64,000 bases of DNA, from assembly GCA_963706315.1 (NCBI GenBank), contig CAVPMA010000017.1, forward strand, positions 1 through 64,000, written 5' to 3'. Every line of letters begins with the position of its first letter. Positions within the stretch are counted from its first letter, which is position 1. Source of the DNA: CALMEC01 sp963706315. GTDB lineage: Bacteria; Actinomycetota; Thermoleophilia; Miltoncostaeales; Miltoncostaeaceae. The translations under genes were made by a program, and so were the position numbers. This document shows positions 35,224 through 44,006 of the stretch, piece by piece. The notes beneath the pieces are model-generated. The model saw only the letters and a list, made by a program, of their open reading frames with translations. It was not told the origin of the DNA and did no database searches.

Positions 35224-38200
35224 TCAGGAGGCGACTGCGCTCGCGCCGAACAGGGTCTTGAGCGATGCGACCAGGTTCGAGTCGCCCGGGTCGACGCGGA
35301 ACTCCTCGCCGAACCGCAGCCGCACCGGGCCGTCCGTCGTGCGCATCTCAACGACCACGGGGGCGTCACCGTGGTGGTCGACCAGCAGCCGCTTGAGCTC
35401 ACCAAGGTGCGACTGACCGAACCGCGTCGCGTCGATTCGCACCAGTAGTCGGTCCTCCTCGGCTCCCGGATCCGGCTCGAACGGTCTGACCTCCCGGGCG
35501 ACCACCTTCGTCTCCCCCTCGCTCTTCTGATCCACCCGCCCCACGATCACGAGCAGCGCGTCCTCTCGTAGGAGCTCACGCACCTCCGCGAAGAGCTGGG
35601 CGACCACCACGACCTCCACGGACCCCTCTAGGTCGTCCAGGCGCACGAACATCATCTGGTCGCCGCGCCGGGTCGTGATCGCCCGTGCGGAGCCGACGAT
35701 GCCGCCGACCGTCAGGAACTCGCCGTCCGGCCGCTCGCCGATCGACCCGAGCCCGCACGTCACGGCCCGCGCCAGCTGGCGCCGGCAGTCCTTCAGCGGG
35801 TGACTCGACACGTAGAGGCCCAGCGCCTCCTTCTCGCCGAGCAGCAGCTCGTCCCGCGGGAGCTCCTCCGGGTCGAGCGCCGGGTCGACCTCGATCGGGC
35901 CGGACCCCTCGATGAGGCCGAAGAGGGACTCCTGCCCCGACGCCTCGTCGCTGCGTCGCCGCGCAGCCTGGCCGATCGCCTGGGGCAGCGCGTCGAGCAT
36001 GCCCTTGCGCGACGACTCGGTGGAGTCGAGGGCGCCGCTCCGGATGAGGCTCTCCAGCGCCCGCTTGTTGACCTGGGTCTGGTCCACCCTGCGGCAGAAG
36101 TCGAAGATCGAGACGAACGGGCCGTCAGCCTCGCGCGCCGCCACGATGGCGGCCACCGCGCTCTCGCCGACACCCTTCACCGCCGACAGGCCGAAGCGGA
36201 TCTCCCGCTCGCCGGTCACGGCGAAGTCGCTGCCGCTGGCGTTGACGTCCGGCGGAAGCACGGCCAGGCCCATCTCCGAGCAGGCCGCGACGTAGAACGG
36301 CACCCGGTCCTTCGTGTCCATCACCGACGACAGGAGCGCCGCCATGTACCGAGCCGGGTAGTTCGCCTTCAGGTAGCCCGTGCGGTAGGCCAGCAGCGCG
36401 TAACACGCCGCGTGACTCTTGTTGAACGAGTAATCGCCCGCAGCCTCGCACAACCCCCAGAGGCGCTTCGCGACGTCCTGCTGCGTGCCGCCCGACACGC
36501 AGCCCGCCACGAACTCGTCCTCGAGCGACGCCATGAGGACCTTGTCCTTCTTGCCCACGGCCTTGCGCAGGTCGTCCGCGCGCGACGGCGAGAAGCCCGC
36601 GATCGCGCGGGCGATCGCCATGAGCTGCTCCTGGTAGATCGCGACACCGTAGGTTGGGCCGGTGATCGGCTCGAGGCGCTCGTCGTCGAACGTGACCGCC
36701 GCCGGGTTCCGCTTGTTTCGGGCGTAGGTCGAGATGAACGCCATCGGACCGGGGCGGTACAAGGCGACCAGCGCGACGAGGTCCGCGAACTCCGTCGGGC
36801 CGACTTCGCGCAGCGCGTCGCGCATCCCGCTCGACTCGAACTGGAACACCCCGAGCGCATCGCCGCGCGCGAGCATCCGGTACGTCGCAGGATCGTCGAG
36901 CGCCACAGAGTCGATGTCGATCCGTTCGCCGGTGTCCCGTTCGATGAGCGACACGCAGTCCTCGATCACGTCGAGGTTGCGCAGGCCCAGGAAGTCCATC
37001 TTGAGCAGTCCGAGCGCCTCGACGTCGTGGTCGGGCAACTGGGTCACGACGTTGCCCTCGTCGTCGATCCGGACCGGCAGGAAGTCGGTCACGGCCCCCG
37101 GCGCGATCACGACGCCGGCCGCGTGCACGCCCTCGTTGCGGACGAGCCCCTCCAGCGGGCGAGCGGTGTCGACGATCTGCTTGGTGGGCTCCTCGGTCTC
37201 GTACGACACCGCGAGTTCGGAGCCGGCCTTGAGGGCGTCCTCGAGCTTCACGCCGATCGGGCGTTCGGGGACCATCTTCGCGATCCGGTCGACCTGCCCG
37301 TACGTGTAGCCGAGCACGCGCCCCGCGTCGCGCACGACGGCGCGGGCCAGGAGCTTTCCGAAGGTGCCGATCCGCGCGACGGCATCCGATCCGTACTTCT
37401 CGGTGACGTAGCGGACGACGGCGTCGCGCCCACGGACGGAGAAGTCGGTGTCGATGTCCGGCATGCTCTTGCGCCCCGGGTTGAGGAACCTCTCGAAGAG
37501 CAAGCCGTGCTCGATCGGATCGAGGTCGGTGATGCGCAGCGCGAACGCGACGAGCGAGCCGGCCGCGGAGCCACGGCCCGGGCCGACGGCGATGCCATTG
37601 TCGCGGGCCCAGCGGATGTAGTCCCAGACGATCAGGAAGTACCCGGCGAAGCCCATCTCGTCGATGACATCGAGCTCGAAGCGCAGCCGCTCCTCCGCCT
37701 CCTCCCGCCAGACCTCGCCGTAGCGCCGGTCGAGGCCTTCGCGGCACAGCCGCTCCAGGTACGTGCTGGCCGTCTCGCCCGCGGGCACGGGGAAGGTCGG
37801 GAGCCGGGGGTCGCCCAGCGGGAGCTCGAGGCCGCCGCAGCGACCGGCCACCTCCAGGGTGGTCGCCAGCGACTCCGGATAGTCGGGCAGCGCCCGCAGC
37901 ATCTCCTCGGCGGACTTGAGGTAGAACTCCTTCGTGTCGAACTTGAACCGCTTCGGGTTCGACAGGACGTCCCGGGTCTGGATGGCCAGGAGCGCCTCGT
38001 GGGCGTCGGCGTCCGCGTGGCACACGTAGTGGACGTCGCCGGTTGCGACCAGCGTCCGTCCGGTCTCCTTGGCGAGCCGCGCAAGGTGCGCGTTGATCCG
38101 CCGCTGCTTCTCGATCCCGGCGTCCTGCAGCTCGAGGTAGACGTCCTCCGGCCCGAAGATCTGGCAGAGCCGGTCGAGCTCTCCGCGGGCCTGGTCGAGG

Positions 38201-38652
38201 TCGTCGTTCTCGAGGTGCGAGCAGATCGTGCCCGACAGGCACCCTGAGAGCACGACGATGCCGTCCGCATACCGGCTCATGAGGTCGTGGTCGATGCGCG
38301 GGCGGCGGTGGTAGCCGTCGAGGTAGCCGGCCGAGCACAGCTTGATGAGGTTGTAGTACCCCTCCGTGGTCTCGGCGAGGAGCGTCAGGTGGGCGCGGTT
38401 CTCACGCGCCGGGCGCTCGCGGTGATCCGGCACCACGTACGCCTCGAGTCCCACAATCGGCGTGATGCCTCGCTTGCGGGCCTCCTTGTAGAGCTCGACG
38501 GCCCCGCTCATCACGCCGTGATCGGTCAGCGCGACGGCCGACTGCCCGATCTCCTCGACACGGTCGAGCAGGCGCCCGATCTTGCAGGCCCCGTCGAGAA
38601 TCGAGTAGTCGGAGTGGACGTGGAGGTGGGCGAACGAGCCGTTTACGCCCAC
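35224..38652 (-). CDS. dnaE: DNA polymerase III subunit alpha
   Basis: Replicative polymerase of 1142 residues, the normal DnaE1 size. The PHP domain opens with FAHLHVHSDYSILDGACKIG and includes ALTDHGVMSG. The catalytic palm has GPGRGSAAGSLVAF and the acidic motif MPDIDTDFSVRGRD; the fingers have the VHAAGVVIAP and FQFESSGM blocks. Helix-hairpin-helix sequence (KGVGESAVAAIVAAREADGP) and an OB fold (LTVGGIVGSARAITTRRGDQ) follow; the terminal segment is shorter than in E. coli. GTG 38652 has GGGGAG four bases upstream, so a 23-residue longer reading is rejected. Confidence 0.97.
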   Translation of the reverse strand: MGVNGSFAHLHVHSDYSILDGACKIGRLLDRVEEIGQSAVALTDHGVMSGAVELYKEARKRGITPIVGLEAYVVPDHRERPARENRAHLTLLAETTEGYYNLIKLCSAGYLDGYHRRPRIDHDLMSRYADGIVVLSGCLSGTICSHLENDDLDQARGELDRLCQIFGPEDVYLELQDAGIEKQRRINAHLARLAKETGRTLVATGDVHYVCHADADAHEALLAIQTRDVLSNPKRFKFDTKEFYLKSAEEMLRALPDYPESLATTLEVAGRCGGLELPLGDPRLPTFPVPAGETASTYLERLCREGLDRRYGEVWREEAEERLRFELDVIDEMGFAGYFLIVWDYIRWARDNGIAVGPGRGSAAGSLVAFALRITDLDPIEHGLLFERFLNPGRKSMPDIDTDFSVRGRDAVVRYVTEKYGSDAVARIGTFGKLLARAVVRDAGRVLGYTYGQVDRIAKMVPERPIGVKLEDALKAGSELAVSYETEEPTKQIVDTARPLEGLVRNEGVHAAGVVIAPGAVTDFLPVRIDDEGNVVTQLPDHDVEALGLLKMDFLGLRNLDVIEDCVSLIERDTGERIDIDSVALDDPATYRMLARGDALGVFQFESSGMRDALREVGPTEFADLVALVALYRPGPMAFISTYARNKRNPAAVTFDDERLEPITGPTYGVAIYQEQLMAIARAIAGFSPSRADDLRKAVGKKDKVLMASLEDEFVAGCVSGGTQQDVAKRLWGLCEAAGDYSFNKSHAACYALLAYRTGYLKANYPARYMAALLSSVMDTKDRVPFYVAACSEMGLAVLPPDVNASGSDFAVTGEREIRFGLSAVKGVGESAVAAIVAAREADGPFVSIFDFCRRVDQTQVNKRALESLIRSGALDSTESSRKGMLDALPQAIGQAARRRSDEASGQESLFGLIEGSGPIEVDPALDPEELPRDELLLGEKEALGLYVSSHPLKDCRRQLARAVTCGLGSIGERPDGEFLTVGGIVGSARAITTRRGDQMMFVRLDDLEGSVEVVVVAQLFAEVRELLREDALLVIVGRVDQKSEGETKVVAREVRPFEPDPGAEEDRLLVRIDATRFGQSHLGELKRLLVDHHGDAPVVVEMRTTDGPVRLRFGEEFRVDPGDSNLVASLKTLFGASAVAS

Positions 38653-38952
38653 GCGGCTCCCCGGTCGATGGCGGCGCAGCACATGGGGCTGGAGGCTAGC
38701 CGCGACCCTCGCAGCGGACAAGTGGCCACGGACACCAGATGCGGTGCAACGGCCGGGAGCATGGCGCTACTGATGGTGCGTGCGGGTTTTTTCTCCCGGC
38801 GACGCGTCCCGCCCCGCCCGAACGCCGAAGGAGCCGCGTGCGCCGCGGCGGTTTTCGTGTGCGTGGGACCATTCAGGTTCGGTGACCAACCGCCGATAGC
38901 GATCGTGACGGGGTGGTTTCCTCCACCCCGACTCGAACCACCCGAGGCCCCA
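38653..38952. other. 300-base gap between dnaE and a membrane protein gene
   Basis: Divergent promoter region for dnaE and the small membrane protein. I find no tRNA or convincing gene; the plus frame is open through it but without a good start or protein-like composition. It holds the hairpin described separately. Confidence 0.5.
38909..38930 (+). other. 8-bp hairpin in leader of the membrane protein gene
   Basis: CGGGGTGG-TTTCCT-CCACCCCG is a perfect stem 23 bases before ATG 38953. No T-run follows, so it is not a simple terminator. It could stabilise or control the leader mRNA. Confidence 0.4.
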
Positions 38953-39345
38953 ATGGACGATGTCATCCAGGTCTTGAGCGACCTTCGGCCCGCGGCGTTC
39001 ATCATCGCCGGGGTTGTCCTGATCGCCATCATCTCGAACATGCTCGAGCCACGGATCGGCCCGTGGATCTCCCTCTTCGCCCTCGGCGGGGTGACCATAT
39101 ACGTCGCCAATCGCGTGCTCGGGGTCGACGACCGTCCCGCCTGGCTGCTGCCGCTCGCCGTCGCGGGGCTCATCGCGGCCGTCGCAGCCGGCTACCGCCT
39201 GTGGCGCGCGATCCACGCCCGCTCGAACAACGACAACACGGTGGCCTACGTGTTCCCCACCGCGCTTGCGATCTTCGCGCTCTGGCTGTCGATCGCGCTG
39301 ATCGAGTTCGAGACCACGACGATCACCGCCGTCGTCACGAAGTAG
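38953..39345 (+). CDS. small integral membrane protein, four helices
   Basis: Protein of 130 residues with four hydrophobic helices at about 12-28, 38-55, 62-82 and 98-118. The loops are short and hold a few charged residues (WRAIHARSNNDNTV). GAGG lies five bases before ATG 38953. I do not recognise a family. It diverges from dnaE and converges with the two unknown genes behind argG. Confidence 0.65.
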   Translation: MDDVIQVLSDLRPAAFIIAGVVLIAIISNMLEPRIGPWISLFALGGVTIYVANRVLGVDDRPAWLLPLAVAGLIAAVAAGYRLWRAIHARSNNDNTVAYVFPTALAIFALWLSIALIEFETTTITAVVTK

Positions 39346-39991
39346 GCGGCACCCCGGGAGTCGGCTCGGGCGCGGCAACGGCGAGCAGCACGCCCCAGTC
39401 GCCGCCGATCGCGAGCGTCTGGCCGTCGTCGGTCCATGCGGCGCACGCGGCACCGCCCACGAAGCGCACGAGCACCCGCTCGGGCAGCCGGATGAACGCG
39501 ACGCCGAAGAGGCGGCCGTACTTCACAGGGGCGGCGGACAGCCGTCCGCCCGGAGCGACGACCTCGCTCTCCACCGGCTCCACGAGCGCGGCCGGCGCGA
39601 CCGGCGGCGGCAGCGTCGCGGCCGGATCCGTCTCGGGATGGTCGTGGGTGCCGACCTCGAGGTCCGGCACCGACCAGCGCCGGATCACCCGCGGGTGGAT
39701 GCCGCGAAGCGTCGCGCCGTCGTCCTCGAACCAGAGCGATCGTGCGCCCTCCCGGCTCACCGCCACCAGCCTGATCGGGCCCGCTCCCGCCACGCCCAGC
39801 GAGGCGTCGAGGCCCGGTCGGTCGAGCGGGATCTCGGGCGCGAAGTCCGACAGGAGCGCGGCGGAGGTCTGGCGTCGCCGTCCGCCTCGACCGATCAGCT
39901 GAGCGCCCTGCGCCTCACGCGCGAACGACACGATCGCCCAGGGGCCGGGGTCGGCCGGGATCAGGTCGGGCCGAAGACGGTTCGTGCTCAT
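39335..39991 (-). CDS. hypothetical protein, 218 aa, beta-propeller-like
   Basis: Protein of 218 residues without signal or membrane segments. Beta-rich sequence dominates: GPIRLVAVSREGARSLWFED, VLVRFVGGAACAAWTDDGQT and a C-terminal LAIGGDWGVLLAV. That last segment resembles the end of the neighbouring protein (LLVGGEWGALWLEP), so the two may be related or form parts of one propeller. Its ATG overlaps the neighbour's stop (ATGA). It is third in the argG operon. No known family. Confidence 0.6.
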   Translation of the reverse strand: MSTNRLRPDLIPADPGPWAIVSFAREAQGAQLIGRGGRRRQTSAALLSDFAPEIPLDRPGLDASLGVAGAGPIRLVAVSREGARSLWFEDDGATLRGIHPRVIRRWSVPDLEVGTHDHPETDPAATLPPPVAPAALVEPVESEVVAPGGRLSAAPVKYGRLFGVAFIRLPERVLVRFVGGAACAAWTDDGQTLAIGGDWGVLLAVAAPEPTPGVPPTS

Positions 39992-40941
39992 GCAGCCTCC
40001 CGTGGTGGTTCGAGCCAGAGTGCGCCCCATTCGCCGCCGACGAGCAGCCCCTTGTCCTCGGGGTGCAGCGCCACGGTCCGCGCGCCGTCGATGTGACGCA
40101 TCATCGCACCGTCTGCCGTCCGGACCAGGCATGCGGCCGACGGCTCAGCGAAGGGGGTGCCAACCGCCGCCTGTTCCCCGTCGGCGCTGAGGGAGATCGA
40201 GAGCGGCCCGAGGGTGACCGGTGTCCATGACGCAAGCCGCTCGCGGGAATCGGTGTCCCAGAGGCTGCAGGCGCCGTCGGCGTGCCGGGCGAGCGCGCGC
40301 GGAGCCGCGGCCGCCGCGACGAGGGCCACGATGGGCGATCCCGCCGCTGACGGGCCGCCGATGCCGGCGCCGATCGCCATGACCAGCGCGCCGTCCGCCG
40401 CATACGCCAGTGCACCGGGCGTCTCCGTGGCCTCGACCTGGACGGTTGCGGCGCCGGGGAGCTCGAGCTCGAAGACCGCGCCGGCGTGGACGACCGCTGC
40501 CCGGCGTCCGTCGGCCCGGATCGCGACGGGGCCCGGACCCAGGTCGGACGCCACGTCGCCGAGGCTGGGCAGCACCACGGCCCGCCAGCCGGCGTCGTCG
40601 AGCAGAAGCCCGGCGTTCGCGAGCGGGGCCCCCGCGATTCGCATGAGCCCCGGAGGGCGGCGGTCGAACAGGCCCGCCATGTCGGGCAGCCGGATCGTGC
40701 GCGCGACGCCCGGGGCCGCCGTGAGCGCGATCGCGCCGTCGGCCACGATCTGCGCCTCGTGGGTCGCGAACGGCACGCCCTTGACCGGGCGGAGGGATCG
40801 CTCGTCGGGTGCCAGCTCCACGCCCGCGGGCGCGGGCGCCGCGGCCAGGCCGAGCCCCTGCGGCCCGTGGGCGACCCGGGCCCACGGCCCGGGGTCGTTG
40901 CCGTCGACGCGGACGAGCTGAGGCGGTGCGGAGCGCCTCAC
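39988..40941 (-). CDS. hypothetical protein, 317 aa, beta-propeller-like, coupled to argG
   Basis: Protein of 317 residues. GTG 40941 overlaps the argG stop by four bases (GTGA), and its own stop overlaps the next gene, so the three genes form one tight unit. Several blade-like repeats occur: GPVAIRADGRRAAVVHAGAV, GALAYAADGALVMAIG, CSLWDTDSRERLASWTPVTL and LSISLSADGEQAAVGTPF, close to WD40 blades. No catalytic motif is seen. The arginine link is by operon structure only; it may simply be a downstream passenger. Confidence 0.6.
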   Translation of the reverse strand: MRRSAPPQLVRVDGNDPGPWARVAHGPQGLGLAAAPAPAGVELAPDERSLRPVKGVPFATHEAQIVADGAIALTAAPGVARTIRLPDMAGLFDRRPPGLMRIAGAPLANAGLLLDDAGWRAVVLPSLGDVASDLGPGPVAIRADGRRAAVVHAGAVFELELPGAATVQVEATETPGALAYAADGALVMAIGAGIGGPSAAGSPIVALVAAAAAPRALARHADGACSLWDTDSRERLASWTPVTLGPLSISLSADGEQAAVGTPFAEPSAACLVRTADGAMMRHIDGARTVALHPEDKGLLVGGEWGALWLEPPREAA

Positions 40942-42200
40942 CGGTCCTCGACCGCCCGGCGGATCTGGTGCGCCATGCGGCTCTGGAGGCTGAACAGCTC
41001 GATGAACCCGGGGCTCGCGTTCTGCGAGAAGGACGCATCGGCATCGAACGTCGCGAGGCTCTTGTCGTACAGCCCGAACGGCGAGGTCCGGGCCACGACC
41101 GTCGCACCGCCCTTGTAGCAGCGCACCGTGACCTCGCCCTCGACCACCGTGCTCGCGTTCGCCACGAGGGCGTTCAGGTCGGCGAGGAGGGGCTCGTACC
41201 ACAGCCCCTCGTAGCAGAGCTGCGCCCACATCAGGTCGACCGATGCCTTGAAGGCGTTCTGTCGGCCGGTGAAGACCAGCTTCTCGAGCTCCTTGTGCGC
41301 GCGGAGGATCAGCTCGGCGGCGGGTACCTCGTAGATGTCTCGAACCTTCAGCCCGACAACCCGATCCTCCACGTTGTCCATGATCCCGACGCCGTTGCGC
41401 GACGCGATCTCCGCCGCCCGCTCGATGAGCTCGACCAGGCCCAGTTCCTCGCCGTCGATCGAGACCGGGAGCCCGTCGCGGAACCCGATGATGACGTCCT
41501 CCGCCCGATCCGGGGCATCCTGGGGAGGCGTGACGAGCTGGAAGACATCGTCGGGAACGACGTTCGCCGGGTCCTCGATGACCCCGCCCTCGCTGGAGCG
41601 ACCCCAGAGGTTGTCATCGAGCGAATACGGCCGTTCCACGGTGGAGGAGATCGGTATGCCGTGCTCGTTGGCGTAGGCGATCTCCTCGTCGCGGCCCATC
41701 TGCCACTCGCGAACGGGTGCGATGACCTTGAGCTCCGGCGCCAGGGTCGCGACGGTCGCCTCGATGCGAACCTGGTCGTTGCCCTTGCCCGTACAGCCAT
41801 GCGCGATTGTGTCGGCGCCGTGGGCCCGGGCGGCCTCCACCGCGAGCTTCGCCAGGAGCGGCCTGCCGAGCGCGGTGAACAGCGGGTAGGTGCCCTGGTA
41901 GCGGGCGTTCGCGCGGATCGCCGGTGCGACGTAGTCGCGGACGAACTCCTCCTTCGCGTCGACGACGACGCTCGCGACCGCGCCCAGGTCGAGCGCCTTC
42001 TGGCGAATTGCCTCGAAGTCGTCGGTGGGCTGCCCGAGGTCGATGCACAGCGCCACGACTTCGGCGTCGTACTCGTCCTGGATCCACTTCAGCATGACCG
42101 AGGTGTCGAGGCCGCCGGAGTAGAGCAGGACGACCCGATGCACCTCGTGCGGCCGCGCCAGGTATCGGGCGGTCGGTGCGTCTGGACGGGTCTCGGACAC
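40938..42200 (-). CDS. argG: argininosuccinate synthase
   Basis: Enzyme of 420 residues that joins citrulline and aspartate with ATP. The PP-loop ATP motif is LLYSGGLDTSVML near residue 30. Other family blocks are KARYQGTYPLF-type ARYQGTYPLFTALGRPLLAK, AHGCTGKGNDQVR, PVREWQMGRDEEIAYA and SLDDNLWGRSSEGG. GTG 42200 has AGAGG upstream. This form has about 20 extra N-terminal residues before the PP-loop. The other arginine genes lie just upstream on the same strand beyond a small plus-strand regulator gene, and argG has its own 186-base upstream region with a TGACACGTGTCA palindrome. Confidence 0.97.
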   Translation of the reverse strand: MSETRPDAPTARYLARPHEVHRVVLLYSGGLDTSVMLKWIQDEYDAEVVALCIDLGQPTDDFEAIRQKALDLGAVASVVVDAKEEFVRDYVAPAIRANARYQGTYPLFTALGRPLLAKLAVEAARAHGADTIAHGCTGKGNDQVRIEATVATLAPELKVIAPVREWQMGRDEEIAYANEHGIPISSTVERPYSLDDNLWGRSSEGGVIEDPANVVPDDVFQLVTPPQDAPDRAEDVIIGFRDGLPVSIDGEELGLVELIERAAEIASRNGVGIMDNVEDRVVGLKVRDIYEVPAAELILRAHKELEKLVFTGRQNAFKASVDLMWAQLCYEGLWYEPLLADLNALVANASTVVEGEVTVRCYKGGATVVARTSPFGLYDKSLATFDADASFSQNASPGFIELFSLQSRMAHQIRRAVEDR

Positions 42201-42316
42201 GGGCAGGCCTCTCGTCGGTTGGTCGAGCCACGGGAGTTTGTCCGCCGTCGCGCGGCCCCGCAAGTGCGGGCGACCTGGGCTCCGAGGGCGCGCCGACCCC
42301 GACGTCAAGCAGGCAA

Positions 42317-42328
42317 TGACACGTGTCA
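42317..42328. promoter_or_regulatory. 12-base perfect palindrome upstream of argG
   Basis: TGACACGTGTCA lies 117-128 bases before the argG start and 59-70 bases before the divergent RsbW-like gene. It does not resemble the AT-rich ARG box of ArgR. Candidate operator for one of the two genes, by symmetry only. Confidence 0.35.
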
Positions 42329-42364
42329 GGCGAAAAAAACTGTACCGAAGCGCGAATTGTGTCG

Positions 42365-42377
42365 ATAGATGATCTAT
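42365..42377. promoter_or_regulatory. palindrome at the RsbW-like gene
   Basis: ATAGAT-G-ATCTAT is a perfect 13-base palindrome ending ten bases before ATG 42387. AT-rich in a GC-rich setting, it stands out and may be an operator or overlap a -10 element. Confidence 0.35.
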
Positions 42378-42386
42378 GGAGCCCGG

Positions 42387-42821
42387 ATGCACGTGCATGA
42401 GCCACCGATGAGCCACGACGTCGCGAGCCCGTCGATGGTGCTCATCCCTGCCGATCTCGCGTCGATCGCGGTCGTTCGGGCGGCGCTGCTGGCGACGCTC
42501 AAAGAGCGGGGCTGGGACCCCGATTCGGCGCAGGGCGTCGTGCTCGCGACCAGTGAGGCGGTGGCGAACGCCGTCGAGCACGGCTCGCACGCGGGCGAGC
42601 TCGTGGAGGTTGTCCACCAGGTCGGCGTGTCCGAGGCCACCGTCCGGATTCTCGATTCGGGCGGCAGCCTCGGGTGGGATCGCACCCTGCCGGACGACAC
42701 GCCGCCGACGAACGCCGACCGGGGACGCGGCCTCGCGATCATCCGGGCGCTGGCCCACCGTATGGAGATCCGCCCCGCGGGACGCGGCACCGAGCTGCGG
42801 CTCGACTTCGTTCGCGTCTAG
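42387..42821 (+). CDS. RsbW/SpoIIAB-type ATP-binding protein (anti-sigma factor-like)
   Basis: Single HATPase_c_2 domain of 144 residues. The N box appears as LATSEAVANAVEHGSHAGEL, the G1 box as RILDSGGSLGWDR and the final G2 region as NADRGRGLAIIRALAHRMEI. These are serine-kinase anti-sigma proteins that bind a sigma factor or phosphorylate an STAS antagonist. Neither partner gene is next to it, so its target is not visible. ATG 42387 is preferred because GGAG lies five bases before it; ATG 42369 is an alternative. Confidence 0.85.
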   Translation: MHVHEPPMSHDVASPSMVLIPADLASIAVVRAALLATLKERGWDPDSAQGVVLATSEAVANAVEHGSHAGELVEVVHQVGVSEATVRILDSGGSLGWDRTLPDDTPPTNADRGRGLAIIRALAHRMEIRPAGRGTELRLDFVRV

Positions 42822-42827
42822 ACGGCG

Positions 42828-44006
42828 CTACGGCCGCTCGAGCGCGGCGCGGAGCGCGACCAGCAGCCGGTCGACGTCGTCCTCGCCGATGACCAGCGGT
42901 GGCAGGAATCGCAACGTCCGGTCGGACGTGTTGTTCGCGAGGAACCCGGCGGAGAGGAGATCGGCCACCACGTCGGCAGCCCGGGCGGTGGGGAGGTCGA
43001 GCCCGCACATGAGGCCCCGGCCGCGCGCCTGCGACGCGAGGCCGTCGGCGACGAGTTCGCGGAGCCCGGCGAGCAGGCGGGCCCCGACCCGGCGGACATG
43101 GTCCTGCAGCTCGGCGTCGTCGAGGACATGGCACGCGGCGAGCGCGGCGGCGCACGCGAGCGGCCCTCCGGCGAACGTCGACCCATGGTCACCCGGCCGG
43201 AACACGTCCGAGTATGCGGGCGTCGAGACGATCGCCCCGATCGGCACGCCCCCGCCGAGGCTCTTCGCGAGGCACATGACGTCGGGCACGACGTCGAGCT
43301 CCTGGTACGAGAAGAGCGGTCCGGTCCGGCTCAGCCCGGTCTGGATCTCGTCGACGATGAGCAGGGCGCCGTGGCGAGTGGCGAGCTCGCGCGCGAGTTG
43401 GATGAACCCCGGCTCGAGCGGATGCACGCCCACCTCGCCCTGGATCGTCTCGATGAAGATCGCGCATGTCCGGGAGGAGACGGCGGCCTGGAGCCCCTCG
43501 TGGTCGTCGCGCTCGACGTGGTGCACACCCGGCACGAGGGGCGCGAAGGGTTCCTGCTTGGCGGGCTGGCCCGTGAGCGACAGCGCCCCCATGGTGCGCC
43601 CGTGGAAGCTGTCGACGATGGCGACGACCTCGGGCCGGCCCGTGCCGCCGTGGCGGCGGGCGAGCTTCAGTGCCGCCTCGTTCGCCTCCGCCCCCGAGTT
43701 GCAGAAGAAGACCTTGCCGCCGAGGGAGCGATCGCGAATCCATTCGGCGAGCGCGATCTGCGGCTCGGTGTAGTACATGTTGGAGCAGTTCACAAGCTCT
43801 GCCGCCTGGCGGGCGATCGCCTCCGTGACCGCCGGGTGAGCGTGCCCGACGTTGATCATGGAGATGCCCGCCATGCAGTCGAGGTACTCACGCCCGTCGG
43901 CGTCGTACAGGTACTGGCCGCGGCCGCGCACGAACGCGACCGGCTGGCGCCGGTAGGTCGGCATGAGCGCGGCGTCAGCCCGCGCGACGAGGTCCTCGGA
44001 GATCAC
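42828..44006 (-). CDS. argD: acetylornithine aminotransferase
   Basis: PLP enzyme of 392 residues. Class III signatures: YLDCMAGISMINVGHAHPAV, CNSGAEANEAALKLAR, FHGRTMGALSLTG, the aspartate in LLIVDEIQTGLSRTG and the PLP lysine in CLAKSLGGGVPIGA. It converts N-acetylglutamate semialdehyde to N-acetylornithine; related enzymes also serve lysine or succinylornithine pathways. Its ATG overlaps the argB stop by four bases (44003-44006). It is the last gene of the argC-argJ-argB-argD run. Confidence 0.95.
   Translation of the reverse strand: MISEDLVARADAALMPTYRRQPVAFVRGRGQYLYDADGREYLDCMAGISMINVGHAHPAVTEAIARQAAELVNCSNMYYTEPQIALAEWIRDRSLGGKVFFCNSGAEANEAALKLARRHGGTGRPEVVAIVDSFHGRTMGALSLTGQPAKQEPFAPLVPGVHHVERDDHEGLQAAVSSRTCAIFIETIQGEVGVHPLEPGFIQLARELATRHGALLIVDEIQTGLSRTGPLFSYQELDVVPDVMCLAKSLGGGVPIGAIVSTPAYSDVFRPGDHGSTFAGGPLACAAALAACHVLDDAELQDHVRRVGARLLAGLRELVADGLASQARGRGLMCGLDLPTARAADVVADLLSAGFLANNTSDRTLRFLPPLVIGEDDVDRLLVALRAALERP

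Noticed and set aside
35800..38247. 815-codon plus-strand frame opposite dnaE
   Set aside because: Mirror reading of dnaE without any domain; dnaE motifs occupy the other strand throughout.
38750..38815. GGGAG and CTCCC flanking a T-run as a possible terminator
   Set aside because: The loop would be about 36 bases and the T-run lies inside it, not after the stem.
38900..38960. TTCGAGT on the minus strand resembling a tRNA T-loop
   Set aside because: The flanking bases do not pair as a T-stem and no acceptor or anticodon stem is found.
42317..42328. ARG box for ArgR
   Set aside because: ArgR sites are AT-rich 18-base operators; TGACACGTGTCA does not match that pattern.
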